Shown here piece after piece: positions 26,007-34,246 of a stretch of DNA of 53,685 nucleotides. A program made the position numbers and the translations under genes. The stretch is from Tistrella bauzanensis (lineage in GTDB: Bacteria > Pseudomonadota > Alphaproteobacteria > Tistrellales > Tistrellaceae). The DNA lies in contig NZ_BMDZ01000038.1 in assembly GCF_014636235.1 (NCBI RefSeq), positions 1 to 53,685 on the forward strand, in the 5' to 3' direction. Below the pieces are notes generated by a model. It was given only the letters and a program-made list of their open reading frames with translations, made no database searches and was not told the DNA's origin. Position 1 is the first letter of the stretch; every line of letters starts with the position of its first letter.

Positions 26007-27029
26007 TCAGGCGCTGTGGGTGATGGCGCGCAGATCGAGGTCGATGTCGCTGCCATGGCCTTCGAACGTCGCCATCAGACGGCGGAACCGCGGCGCGTTC
26101 TCGCGATACCAGCCCACCACGCGCGGCAGATCGTCCAGAAGATGCCGCTCGGGCGCCCAGCCCAGTTCGCGGATCTTGCGGCTGTCGATGGCATAGCGCC
26201 GGTCGTTGAACGGCCGGTCGGGGACGTATTCGACCACATCATCCAGCGCATAGCCGAAAGTTTGTGCGATCATACCAGCGACGATGATGTTCTCGAATTC
26301 GTCTTCCGACCCGATGTTGTAGATCTCGCCGATCTCGCCCTTGCGCATCAGCAGGACGATGGCGGCGGCGAAATCTTCGGCGGCCAGGAAATGACGGCGG
26401 TTGTTGCCGGCACCGTGAATGGTCAGCTTCTTGCCGCATTCCAGCAGCAGCGAGAAGCGCGGAATGATCTTTTCAGGGTACTGGCGGATGCCATAGATGT
26501 TGTTGCCGCGGACGGTCACGATCGGCATCCGGTAGGAATGCAGATAGCCCGAGATGATCATCTCGGCGCCGGCCTTCGATGCCGAATAGGGGTTGGTGGG
26601 GTTCAGCACCGTGCTTTCGTCGGCGGCACCGTCCAGAACCTCGCCATAGACCTCGTCGGTCGACACATGGACGATGCGCTTGACGCCCATGCGGCGGCAG
26701 GCCTCCATCATCGCATGGGTGCCATAGACGTTGGTCATGGTGAACAGCAGCGAATTGCCGAACGAATTGTCGACATGGCTTTCGGCTGCGGCATGCACGA
26801 CGTAGTCGGCACCGTCGACGACCCGGCAGGCCAGGTCGAAGTCGCAGATGTCACCCACGACCAGCTCGATGCGCTCGTTCGCGACCAGATGCTGAATGTT
26901 TCGGATGTCGGCGGCATAGGTCATCTTGTCGAAGACGACCACGTCGTAATCCGGGAACTGCTCGCAGATGTGGTCGGTGATGTGTGACCCGATGAAGCCT
27001 GCGCCGCCGGTGATGACGATCTTCGGCAT
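26007..27029 (-). CDS. rmlB: dTDP-glucose 4,6-dehydratase
   Basis: The 340-residue extended SDR shows [11 protein letters not shown] at residues 6-16 (NAD site), AAAESHVDNS near 82, the catalytic STDEVYGE (Thr-Asp-Glu) near 122, YSASK near 149, and the NNIYGIRQYPEKIIP nucleotide-sugar loop near 180. It removes water from an NDP-glucose to give the 4-keto-6-deoxy sugar. Its ATG overlaps the stop of the upstream reductase gene by one base (TAATG), indicating coupling. No rmlA homologue is in the window, so the dTDP assignment relies on family resemblance. Confidence 0.87.
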   Translation of the reverse strand: MPKIVITGGAGFIGSHITDHICEQFPDYDVVVFDKMTYAADIRNIQHLVANERIELVVGDICDFDLACRVVDGADYVVHAAAESHVDNSFGNSLLFTMTNVYGTHAMMEACRRMGVKRIVHVSTDEVYGEVLDGAADESTVLNPTNPYSASKAGAEMIISGYLHSYRMPIVTVRGNNIYGIRQYPEKIIPRFSLLLECGKKLTIHGAGNNRRHFLAAEDFAAAIVLLMRKGEIGEIYNIGSEDEFENIIVAGMIAQTFGYALDDVVEYVPDRPFNDRRYAIDSRKIRELGWAPERHLLDDLPRVVGWYRENAPRFRRLMATFEGHGSDIDLDLRAITHSA

Positions 27030-27832
27030 TATCCCAGAGCCCTTCCCAGATTGTGGCAGTAGGTGATGATGTCGTCGGCCGTCTCTCGAAGGCCGGTGGT
27101 CTGAACCAGACGCGATACGTCCAGATGGAATGCGTCGGCATGGCGCGGATCGATGATCCGCAGCTGACCGCGGCCATGACCGCGGATGACGGCGAGCGCA
27201 AGTTCACCGCACATCAGCCCGACACCCGACGACAGATTGTAGATGCCGGACAAGCCGTTCGTGATCGCGGCCAGAAGCTGCCGGGCGAAATGCCCGGCGG
27301 TGACGAAGTCACGGGCCACGAACGGACTCATGTCGAACACGATTTCACCGGTCTCGGCAAGCGTGTTCAGCATGAACCCCATGAAACTGCGCCGTCCGGG
27401 AATACGTTCAGGCCCGATGACGTTGCCGATCCGCAGCACCAGCAGGCGTTCGGGCGCAATCAGCGCGGCCACGGCGGCTTCGGCCGCGACCTTGTTCCGG
27501 CCATAGATGTCCAGGCCCGCCAGAGGTGATGTCTCGGCAGCACCCCATTGGGCCGCCTGATCATAGACCTTGCGGGAACTGAGCATGACGAAGCGTGCCG
27601 ATGTCTCTGCGACGCGAACCGCCAGTCGGACGTCGACATCGCGGGCCGGGTCGTGCGGCAGCCGCATATCATCGGGGTGGCGGGCAAAGTTCACCACCAC
27701 ATCCACACCGTCGAGCAGGTCGGGGCGATCGATCTCGGCATGGCCGGCGACCCTGAGCTCGACCTGTTCCCGCGCGATGTCCGAAAAGGCCCGCGCCAGC
27801 AGGCTGTTGCCGCCGAAAACAAGAATCCGCAT
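27029..27832 (-). CDS. RmlD-like NAD(P)-dependent sugar reductase/epimerase (SDR)
   Basis: The 267-residue SDR has an atypical nucleotide motif FGGNSLLAR at residues 6-14 instead of GxxGxxG. It has VVNFARHPDDMRL near 46, LSSRKVYDQ near 84 and catalytic YGRNK near 109. Length and layout resemble dTDP-4-dehydrorhamnose reductase, but the usual RmlD segments are only partly kept, so the product sugar is open. Immediately upstream of and coupled to rmlB, it probably acts on the rmlB product. First gene of the operon, divergent from the sugar-phosphate transferase. Confidence 0.7.
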   Translation of the reverse strand: MRILVFGGNSLLARAFSDIAREQVELRVAGHAEIDRPDLLDGVDVVVNFARHPDDMRLPHDPARDVDVRLAVRVAETSARFVMLSSRKVYDQAAQWGAAETSPLAGLDIYGRNKVAAEAAVAALIAPERLLVLRIGNVIGPERIPGRRSFMGFMLNTLAETGEIVFDMSPFVARDFVTAGHFARQLLAAITNGLSGIYNLSSGVGLMCGELALAVIRGHGRGQLRIIDPRHADAFHLDVSRLVQTTGLRETADDIITYCHNLGRALG

Positions 27833-28313
27833 AGGAGGCGTCTGCTCCCGCCCTTCAGGCCGTTGTCGATGAAGCCGGCCCCATGATTAGCATTCCAGAT
27901 GCCCGCCTCCAATCCAAAAACGGATGACGGGAGACGGGAGTGTGGCCGCAAGCACACGGTGTGGATGAAATTTCGCCCCGCAAGTTGCGCAGTGGGCGCC
28001 TTGGAACATGGTTAACGATCTGCTAACGTCATGACCGGCCATCATTCTTGCCACCTCTACCACGGACCGTCGCAGAAACGCCCCCTGTTCGGGGGATTTG
28101 TGCAGTGCGGAAAGCGGGTTGGCGGCAGAAGATGGGCAAGGTATAAACTTAAACCTGAAGCGACGCCCGGCCGACCAGAACATGCTGCTTTGACAGCGCG
28201 GCGGCTGGCGTCGCCCCGACCGAATGCACCCCTGTCTGGACGCATGGACCTATATTGTCCGTGCGACACACTGGCGGCCGGGTGGGCAGAAACGTCAAGT
28301 GGGCAGCAGCATC
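27833..28313. promoter_or_regulatory. 481-bp divergent control region before the initiating sugar transferase gene
   Basis: No gene is supported in this gap. On the plus strand TTGGCG (28119-28124) and TATAAA (28142-28147) are 17 bp apart, a good sigma-70-like promoter 167 bp before the ATG at 28314, which leaves a long leader. ttaacgatctgctaac at 28012-28027 fits a CtrA-type TTAA-N7-TTAA site with one mismatch and is a partial palindrome. A perfect cccc-tgttc-gggg hairpin (28082-28094) lies between. The promoter of the reductase/rmlB operon must lie near 27840-27950 on the other strand. Confidence 0.55.
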
Positions 28314-28997
28314 ATGACGGACGTCAACACCAGCCATGTGTTCGAGGCAAGCCTTGAACGCGGCGTGGTGCCGGCCACGACGGTCGGTGCACGCATTCTC
28401 AAGCGGCTTTTCGACATTGTCGGCGCTTCGGTGCTGCTGGTTCTTTTGTCGCCGTTTTTCCTCATCCTTGGCATTTTTGTCGCAATGACCAAGGGGCCGA
28501 TCTTCTACGGCCACGAGCGGCTGGGTTTTCGCGGCAACCATTTCAAGTGCTATAAATTCCGCTCGATGGTGCCGAATGCCGACAAGCTGCTGAAGGATCT
28601 GCTGGCGCGGGACGCTGAGGCACGCGCGGAATGGGAGCAGTTCGAAAAGCTGCGCAATGACCCGCGCATCACCCGCATCGGCCGTGTGCTGCGCAAGACC
28701 AGCCTGGATGAGCTTCCGCAGCTGTGGAACGTGCTGCGTGGCGATATGAGCCTGGTCGGTCCCCGGCCGATGGCGCTGCATGAGACCTCGCGCTGGGGTG
28801 CCAGCCTGGTGGAGTACACCTCGATGCGCCCGGGCATCACCGGCATGTGGCAGGTGAACGGTCGGACCGACAGCGATTACGGGTCGCGGATCTCGTTCAA
28901 TCGCACCTATCTTGAAAACTGGTCGCTGCTTCTGGACCTGAAGCTGCTGGTCCAGACGGTGCGTGTGGTCTTCTCGCCGAACAGCGGCGCGTACTGA
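28314..28997 (+). CDS. Undecaprenyl-phosphate sugar-1-phosphate transferase (initiating glycosyltransferase)
   Basis: The 227-residue inner-membrane enzyme starts polysaccharide repeat assembly by moving a sugar-1-phosphate from a nucleotide sugar to undecaprenyl phosphate. It has a single N-terminal re-entrant/hydrophobic helix (VGASVLLVLLSPFFLILGIF, about 33-52) and the monotopic catalytic domain of the bacterial sugar transferase family: KFRSM near 83, RKTSLDELPQLWNVLRGDMS near 127 and VGPRP near 149, then PGITGMWQVNGR near 177. The sugar donor is not evident. It is a single-gene unit with a strong terminator directly behind. Confidence 0.93.
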   Translation: MTDVNTSHVFEASLERGVVPATTVGARILKRLFDIVGASVLLVLLSPFFLILGIFVAMTKGPIFYGHERLGFRGNHFKCYKFRSMVPNADKLLKDLLARDAEARAEWEQFEKLRNDPRITRIGRVLRKTSLDELPQLWNVLRGDMSLVGPRPMALHETSRWGASLVEYTSMRPGITGMWQVNGRTDSDYGSRISFNRTYLENWSLLLDLKLLVQTVRVVFSPNSGAY

Positions 28998-29014
28998 CCG
29001 TCCAGGCGATCTGC

Positions 29015-29063
29015 CGCGAAAAAGGGGCTGCCGTCGATCTGCGACGGCAGCCCCTTTTTCGCG
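29015..29063. terminator. Perfect bidirectional terminator
   Basis: A 22-bp perfect stem (29015-29036 with 29042-29063, five-base loop) carries ggggctgccgtcg flanked by A5/T5 runs, so it works for both the sugar transferase gene and the convergent UDP-xylose synthase operon. Confidence 0.95.
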
Positions 29064-29123
29064 TGCCCTTTTCCATCACACCACACTACACCGCAGCGAC
29101 CGCGATGCGACGTGATGCCGGTG

Positions 29124-30077
29124 TCAGCCGGCCATGAGGCTTCGGAAATAGCCGATCGCCTTGTCCAGCCCCTGTTCCAGAGGCACCTGTGGGCGCCAGC
29201 CAAGCGTGCGCTCGGCAAAGCCGATATCGGGGCACCGCCGGACCGGATCATCGGCCGGCAGCGGCTTGCGGATCAGCCGCGATGACGAACCGGTCATCGC
29301 GATCACCCGTTCCGCCAGCTCCAGAATGGTGATCTCGTGCGGATTGCCCAGGTTCATCGGCCCGGTGACGTCGGCCGGGCTGTCCATCAGCCGGATCAAT
29401 CCGTCCACCAGATCGTCGACGAAGCAGAAGCTGCGTGTCTGCTGGCCGTCGCCATAGATGGTGATGTCTTCACCAGCCAATGCCTGAACGATGAAATTCG
29501 ACACCACCCGCCCGTCATTCGGCAGCATCCGGGGGCCATAGGTGTTGAAGATCCGGGCGACCTTGATTTCCAGGCCATGCTGGCGGTGATAGTCGAAGAA
29601 CAGGGTCTCGGCGCAGCGCTTGCCTTCGTCGTAACAGGCGCGCGGGCCGATGGTGTTGACGCTGCCGCGATAATCCTCACGCTGCGGATGGACCTCCGGA
29701 TCGCCATAGACCTCGGAGGTCGATGCCTGCAGGACGCGGGCATGCGTGCGCTTGGCCAGGCCCAGCACGTTGATCGCGCCATGCACGGATGTCTTGGTGG
29801 TCTGCACCGGGTCGAACTGATAGTGCACCGGCGATGCCGGGCAGGCGAGGTTGAAGATGCGGTCGACCTCGACGAACAGCGGGAAGGTCACGTCGTGGCG
29901 CATCGCCTCGAACCGTAGATTGTTCAACAGCGGCGCGATATTGGCGCGCCGCCCGGTGTAATAGTTGTCGACGCACAGCACGTCATGGCCGTCATTCAGC
30001 AGCCGGGCACACAGGTGGGATCCGATGAACCCGGCACCGCCTGTCACCATTACGCGAAGTTGCGTCTTGATCGTCAT
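29124..30077 (-). CDS. uxs: UDP-glucuronate decarboxylase (UDP-xylose synthase)
   Basis: The 317-residue SDR has [12 protein letters not shown] at residues 10-21, [12 protein letters not shown] near 76 (a UXS hallmark), [14 protein letters not shown] near 113, [10 protein letters not shown] near 141 with Tyr-x-x-x-Lys and [10 protein letters not shown] near 165. It oxidises, decarboxylates and reduces UDP-glucuronate to UDP-xylose. The start ATG (30077) follows aaggacgg and overlaps the stop of the ligase/polymerase gene (ATGA). UDP-glucuronate could come from the dehydrogenase encoded at 32642. Confidence 0.93.
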   Translation of the reverse strand: MTIKTQLRVMVTGGAGFIGSHLCARLLNDGHDVLCVDNYYTGRRANIAPLLNNLRFEAMRHDVTFPLFVEVDRIFNLACPASPVHYQFDPVQTTKTSVHGAINVLGLAKRTHARVLQASTSEVYGDPEVHPQREDYRGSVNTIGPRACYDEGKRCAETLFFDYHRQHGLEIKVARIFNTYGPRMLPNDGRVVSNFIVQALAGEDITIYGDGQQTRSFCFVDDLVDGLIRLMDSPADVTGPMNLGNPHEITILELAERVIAMTGSSSRLIRKPLPADDPVRRCPDIGFAERTLGWRPQVPLEQGLDKAIGYFRSLMAG

Positions 30078-31420
30078 GCCGGCCGTCCTTTCCGTTCGAT
30101 TGCCGCCGCATTGCGCAGGGCGAGCATCAGGCCCGTGGCGAGCCAGAAAACCGCGCCATTCCAATTGTTGTAGAAGCTGCCATGGGTGGCCAGCGGCCAC
30201 AATGTCAACAGCACGCCTATAGCGGCGCCAGTGACACGATCATCGCGGCCGGCGCCGCGCAGGGCCAGAATGAGGGCAATGATCATCATGCAGAACAGAA
30301 TGAGGCCGGGAATGCCGTGTTCGGTATAGGCCTCGATATAGATGTTGTGCGGATGGGTGGCACAGAACTGAATCTCCTGCGGATCTTCGAACGCTGCGAT
30401 CTCCGCAGCCTTGATCTCTGGACATAGCAGCCGGAAGTTCTTGCCGCCGACACCGGTCCACGGCGCCAATGCCCCGACATCCAGCCCCGACTGCCAGTAT
30501 CGGCCGTGAATGCTGTCACCGATCGCCGACACGGTCTCCACCGTCGAGGCGATCTGCCGGTCATACAGACGCGGCGCCAGCACGGCCGTCAGCCCGCCCA
30601 GGACGACGGCGGCGGCAAGCAGTGCCAGCGTCAGACGCCGCAACAGGCGCGCGCGCACCAGCAGGCCCATGATCAGCATGCCGGCCAGCGCCATCAGCAG
30701 CGCCATCCGTTCGCCCGACAGCAGGATCGCCACCAGCAACAGTGCGGCGTATCCAAGAACCAGACCGGTGCCGCGCGTCGATGCCCGTGCCGGACCGTCG
30801 GCGAGCCGGTCGGCCGGCAGCAGCGCCCGCCAGGCCAGAAATCCCAGCACCGGGAACATCAGTTTCAGGATGAAGATACCGACCTTGTTATCCTCGAACG
30901 GCCCGGTCAGCCGGATCACCGGCCGCCCGTCATTGATCAACAGGGCGATATCGATCCATTCAATCACCGCCCAGACCGCGGATGCGCCCAATACCACGCC
31001 CAGGCACAGCAGCAGCCGCTGGCGCCACGTCACGTCGTCGATCAGCCAATAGCTGAGCGCGGCCGCGAACAGCGGAAAGCGGATGAAGCTTGCCGACACG
31101 CCGAAGGCGCTGCCGATATCGGCCAGGGCAAAAGGCGCGCTGGCCAGCAGCCACACCCAGAACACGAGCGCCACCTTCATCCATGGCGTCCGGAACGGTG
31201 CCGCGTCGCGCGCGATGGCCATGGCGACAAGAAACAGCAGCACCACCAGACTGAGTGCGATATCGGCCGGCGCACGCCCGACGACCAGCAGGACCGGCAT
31301 CAGAACGACCAGTATCCGTGCCGCCAGCCGCATGGCATCGCAAGCGGCCTGCGCGCGGCGCGATGGTGCGGGGGGCCGGGTCGGGGCGCCGGAGGAGATA
31401 TCGGGAGCCGGGGGCTGCAT
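30074..31420 (-). CDS. O-antigen ligase / Wzy-type polymerase membrane protein
   Basis: The 448-residue inner-membrane protein from ATG 31420 has 10-12 hydrophobic helices with a large periplasmic loop in the last third, the layout of the Wzy_C family. Conserved-looking loop sequences are [12 protein letters not shown] near 210 and [17 protein letters not shown] near 375, the H-N-x-x-L/I-x-x-x-x-E-x-G type motif common to O-antigen ligases. It either joins polymer to lipid A or polymerises repeats. The other polymerase candidate is at 49857. The N-terminal 30 residues are Pro-rich. Confidence 0.85.
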   Translation of the reverse strand: MQPPAPDISSGAPTRPPAPSRRAQAACDAMRLAARILVVLMPVLLVVGRAPADIALSLVVLLFLVAMAIARDAAPFRTPWMKVALVFWVWLLASAPFALADIGSAFGVSASFIRFPLFAAALSYWLIDDVTWRQRLLLCLGVVLGASAVWAVIEWIDIALLINDGRPVIRLTGPFEDNKVGIFILKLMFPVLGFLAWRALLPADRLADGPARASTRGTGLVLGYAALLLVAILLSGERMALLMALAGMLIMGLLVRARLLRRLTLALLAAAVVLGGLTAVLAPRLYDRQIASTVETVSAIGDSIHGRYWQSGLDVGALAPWTGVGGKNFRLLCPEIKAAEIAAFEDPQEIQFCATHPHNIYIEAYTEHGIPGLILFCMMIIALILALRGAGRDDRVTGAAIGVLLTLWPLATHGSFYNNWNGAVFWLATGLMLALRNAAAIERKGRPA

Positions 31421-31614
31421 GATGACGACTGTCTCCGGATGCGGCGGCGTTGGGCGGAGGCTCGGTATCCGCGCAGAGCCTATCTGTCCGGCCACTTGCG
31501 TCAAGCGCCATGGCGCGGACCTGAAACCTTTCCCGGGCAATGCTTCACATCCGCGCGCGGCGCAGCTACCTTCACCCACGCCTCGTTCCTCATCGCATCG
31601 CGGATCCGCTGACC

Positions 31615-32601
31615 ATGACCGTCCTCGTTACCGGTGTTGCCGGATTTATCGGATCGCATGTCGCCCTGTCTCTGCTCGACCGCGGCGAGGCCGTTCTGGG
31701 GATAGACGACCTGAACGACTACTACGATCCGGCATTGAAACGGGCGCGGCTGGCCCGGCTGGAGGGCAGGCGCGGCTTCAGTTTCCGCCGGATCGATATC
31801 GCCGACAGGCAGGCGGTGCAGGCCCTGGCCGGCCATATGCCCCGGATCGACCGGATCGTGCACCTGGCGGCGCAGGCCGGCGTGCGCTATTCGATTGAAG
31901 CCCCGCACAGCTATACCCGCGCCAATGTCGAAGGCCATCTGTGCCTGCTGGAACTGGCGCGTCATCTGCCCGGCCTCAGGCACATGGTCTATGCCAGCTC
32001 CTCGTCGGTCTATGGTGCCAACCAGGATCTGCCGTTTTCCGAGGCCGACCGGGTGGACACGCCGCTGTCGCTTTATGCAGCCACCAAGCGGGCAGGGGAA
32101 CTGATGGCCTATACCTATGCCCATCTTTATGGGCTGCCGCTGACGGGCTTGCGCTTCTTCACCGTGTATGGCCCCTGGGGGCGGCCGGATATGTCGGCTT
32201 GGATCTTCACCCGTGCCATCCTGTCCGGCCAGCCGATCCGGGTGTTCAACCAGGGCCGGATGCAGCGCGATTTCACCTATATCGACGACATCACCAATGG
32301 TGTCGTCGCCGCACTGGACGCGCCACCCGCGGCAGGCGGCGCGCCCGGCGCGGTCAGTCACCGGGTGTTCAACCTGGGCAACAATGCGCCGGTGGCGCTC
32401 GGCGATTTCATCAGGGCGATCGAGGCAGCACTCGGCCGCGACGCCGTGAAGATCCTGGAGCCCATGCAGCCAGGCGACGTGCCGGCCACCTATGCCGACA
32501 TCGCACCGGCGCACGACCTGCTGGGCTTCAGCCCGACGACACCGATCGCGACCGGCATCCCGCGTTTCGTGGACTGGTATCGCGATTACCACGGGCTCTG
32601 A
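31615..32601 (+). CDS. UDP-glucuronate 4-epimerase-like SDR
   Basis: The 328-residue enzyme has VTGVAGFIGSHV at residues 5-16, the CapI/LspL-like NDYYDPALKRARLARL near 38, SSSSVYGANQDLPFSE near 120 and SLYAATKRAGE near 142. GlcA epimerases carry the SVYG and YAATK pair as seen. It interconverts UDP-glucuronate and UDP-galacturonate. ATG 31615 lies directly before the fold starts. It is probably cotranscribed with the dehydrogenase gene 40 bp on. Confidence 0.86.
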   Translation: MTVLVTGVAGFIGSHVALSLLDRGEAVLGIDDLNDYYDPALKRARLARLEGRRGFSFRRIDIADRQAVQALAGHMPRIDRIVHLAAQAGVRYSIEAPHSYTRANVEGHLCLLELARHLPGLRHMVYASSSSVYGANQDLPFSEADRVDTPLSLYAATKRAGELMAYTYAHLYGLPLTGLRFFTVYGPWGRPDMSAWIFTRAILSGQPIRVFNQGRMQRDFTYIDDITNGVVAALDAPPAAGGAPGAVSHRVFNLGNNAPVALGDFIRAIEAALGRDAVKILEPMQPGDVPATYADIAPAHDLLGFSPTTPIATGIPRFVDWYRDYHGL

Positions 32602-32641
32602 TCGCCGCAGGCGCGCCGAAGCGTGCCGCGCACCGGATTTC

Positions 32642-34015
32642 ATGCTGAACGGATGCACCTCCATGTCGCCTGCTGCCGGTATCGACCCATTCCTGGCGCC
32701 GCCCTTCACAGCCGGTATTGATGATGCGGTTCTCGCCGTGGTCGGACTTGGTTATGTCGGTCTGCCGCTGGCGGTGGCGCTCGCCGCAAGCGGCCGCCGG
32801 GTGATCGGCTTCGATATCGATGCCGCGCGTGTCGGGCGGATCGCCGCCGGCCGCGATGACACCGGCGAAGTGGATGGCGGCGGGCTTTCGGCGGCACTTG
32901 CCGCCGGGTTCCGGCCGGCATCCGATCCCGATGCGCTTGCCGGCGCAGGGGTGGTGATCGTGTGCGTGCCAACGCCGATCACCGGCGACCGGCGGCCCGA
33001 TCTCGGCCCCTTGCTGTCCGCCTGCGCCACGATCGGCCCGCGGCTGCGGCCGGGCAGCGTGGTGGTGTTCGAGAGCACGGTCTATCCCGGCGTCACCGAG
33101 GATGTCTGCGGTCCGGCGCTCGCGGTGGCATCCGGACTGGTCGTCGGCCGTGACCTGCTGCTGGGCTATGCGCCGGAGCGGATCAATCCCGGTGACCGTC
33201 TGCATCGGCTGGATACGATCGTCAAAGTGGTCGCGGGCCAGACACCGGCGCTCACCGATGCGCTGGCGCGGCTTTACGGTGCGCTCAATGGCGGCCAGGT
33301 TCATGTGACGCCATCGATCCGGGTGGCCGAGGCGGCGAAGGCGATCGAGAATGCGCAGCGCGACATCAACATCGCCTTCGTCAACGAGATCGCCCTGATC
33401 TTCGAGCGCATCGGCCTGTCGGTGCATGACGTGCTGGATGCGGCGCGCACCAAATGGAATTTCCTCGACTTCAAGCCGGGGCTGGTGGGCGGCCACTGCA
33501 TCGGCGTCGACCCCTATTACCTCAGCCACCTGTCGCAGGCGGTCGGCCATGAGCCCGACGTCATCCTGGCAGGCCGTCGGTTGAACGATCATATGGCGGA
33601 CGAGCTGGCCGACCGTATCGCGTTCCGGTTCCGCGAGGTGGCGCCCGATGTGGTGCGACCGCGGGCGTTGATTCTGGGGGTCACCTTCAAGGAAAATGTG
33701 CCGGACCTGCGGAACTCCAAGGTTCCGCAGCTGGCGGCGCGGCTTAGCCGGCACGGATTTCAGGTGGATCTGCACGATCCACTGGCAGATCGGTTGGATC
33801 TGTGCCGGCAATATGGACTTGACGTCGTGGCATGGCCTGAGAACAGCCCGGCGCGGTATGATCTGCTGGTGCTTGCGGTGGGACATCAGGTCTTCCTGCA
33901 CCGCTCTCTTGATCACATTGCGGGCATGATCAAATGCCCTGGCCTTATTGCAGATATAAAGGGTGTCTGGCGGGGGATGGCGGTCGGTCCGAATCCCGCG
34001 TACTGGACACTTTGA
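32642..34015 (+). CDS. UDP-sugar 6-dehydrogenase (TviB/WbpA-type)
   Basis: The 457-residue enzyme oxidises a UDP-sugar C6 to a uronate. NAD motif VVGLGYVGLPLAVALAASG lies near 32, VCVPTPITGDRRPDL near 107, the catalytic cysteine is in GGHCIGVDPYYL near 280, and GVTFKENVPDLRNSK near 345. The TviB/WbpA/VipA-like GHEPDVILAGRR segment suggests a UDP-N-acetylhexosamine or UDP-glucose substrate. The start is uncertain: ATG 32642 and ATG 32663 are both in frame with modest ribosome sites; 32642 is given. Confidence 0.9.
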   Translation: MLNGCTSMSPAAGIDPFLAPPFTAGIDDAVLAVVGLGYVGLPLAVALAASGRRVIGFDIDAARVGRIAAGRDDTGEVDGGGLSAALAAGFRPASDPDALAGAGVVIVCVPTPITGDRRPDLGPLLSACATIGPRLRPGSVVVFESTVYPGVTEDVCGPALAVASGLVVGRDLLLGYAPERINPGDRLHRLDTIVKVVAGQTPALTDALARLYGALNGGQVHVTPSIRVAEAAKAIENAQRDINIAFVNEIALIFERIGLSVHDVLDAARTKWNFLDFKPGLVGGHCIGVDPYYLSHLSQAVGHEPDVILAGRRLNDHMADELADRIAFRFREVAPDVVRPRALILGVTFKENVPDLRNSKVPQLAARLSRHGFQVDLHDPLADRLDLCRQYGLDVVAWPENSPARYDLLVLAVGHQVFLHRSLDHIAGMIKCPGLIADIKGVWRGMAVGPNPAYWTL

Positions 34016-34246
34016 GCCCCGCCCCGGGCGTGCAAAAACGTGTCCAATGTGGCGCATTTTGCGCTGCACAATGACGGTGTTTTTCGAGCATTGCCGATCG
34101 GCCGGCTTGTGGTAGGGTGTGGATCGCTCCACGAGGGCTATGTGTCCGGGCGTACCGTCGCGCATTGCTACGCGCTTCGCCCGCATACCAGATTGCGTGG
34201 GGCTCTTAAGCAAGAGCATCGCATCGAACAGGCTACGGGACGCAGC

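Noticed and set aside
30506-31612. 368-codon plus-strand open frame opposite the ligase gene
   Set aside because: Gln/His/Arg-rich shadow frame; the minus strand carries a clean multi-spanning protein with a ligase-type loop.
34016-34246. Promoter TTGCCG/16 bp/TAGGGT at 34091-34118 before the SLBB gene
   Set aside because: The -10 match is only three of six bases and the spacer is short; not reported as a promoter.
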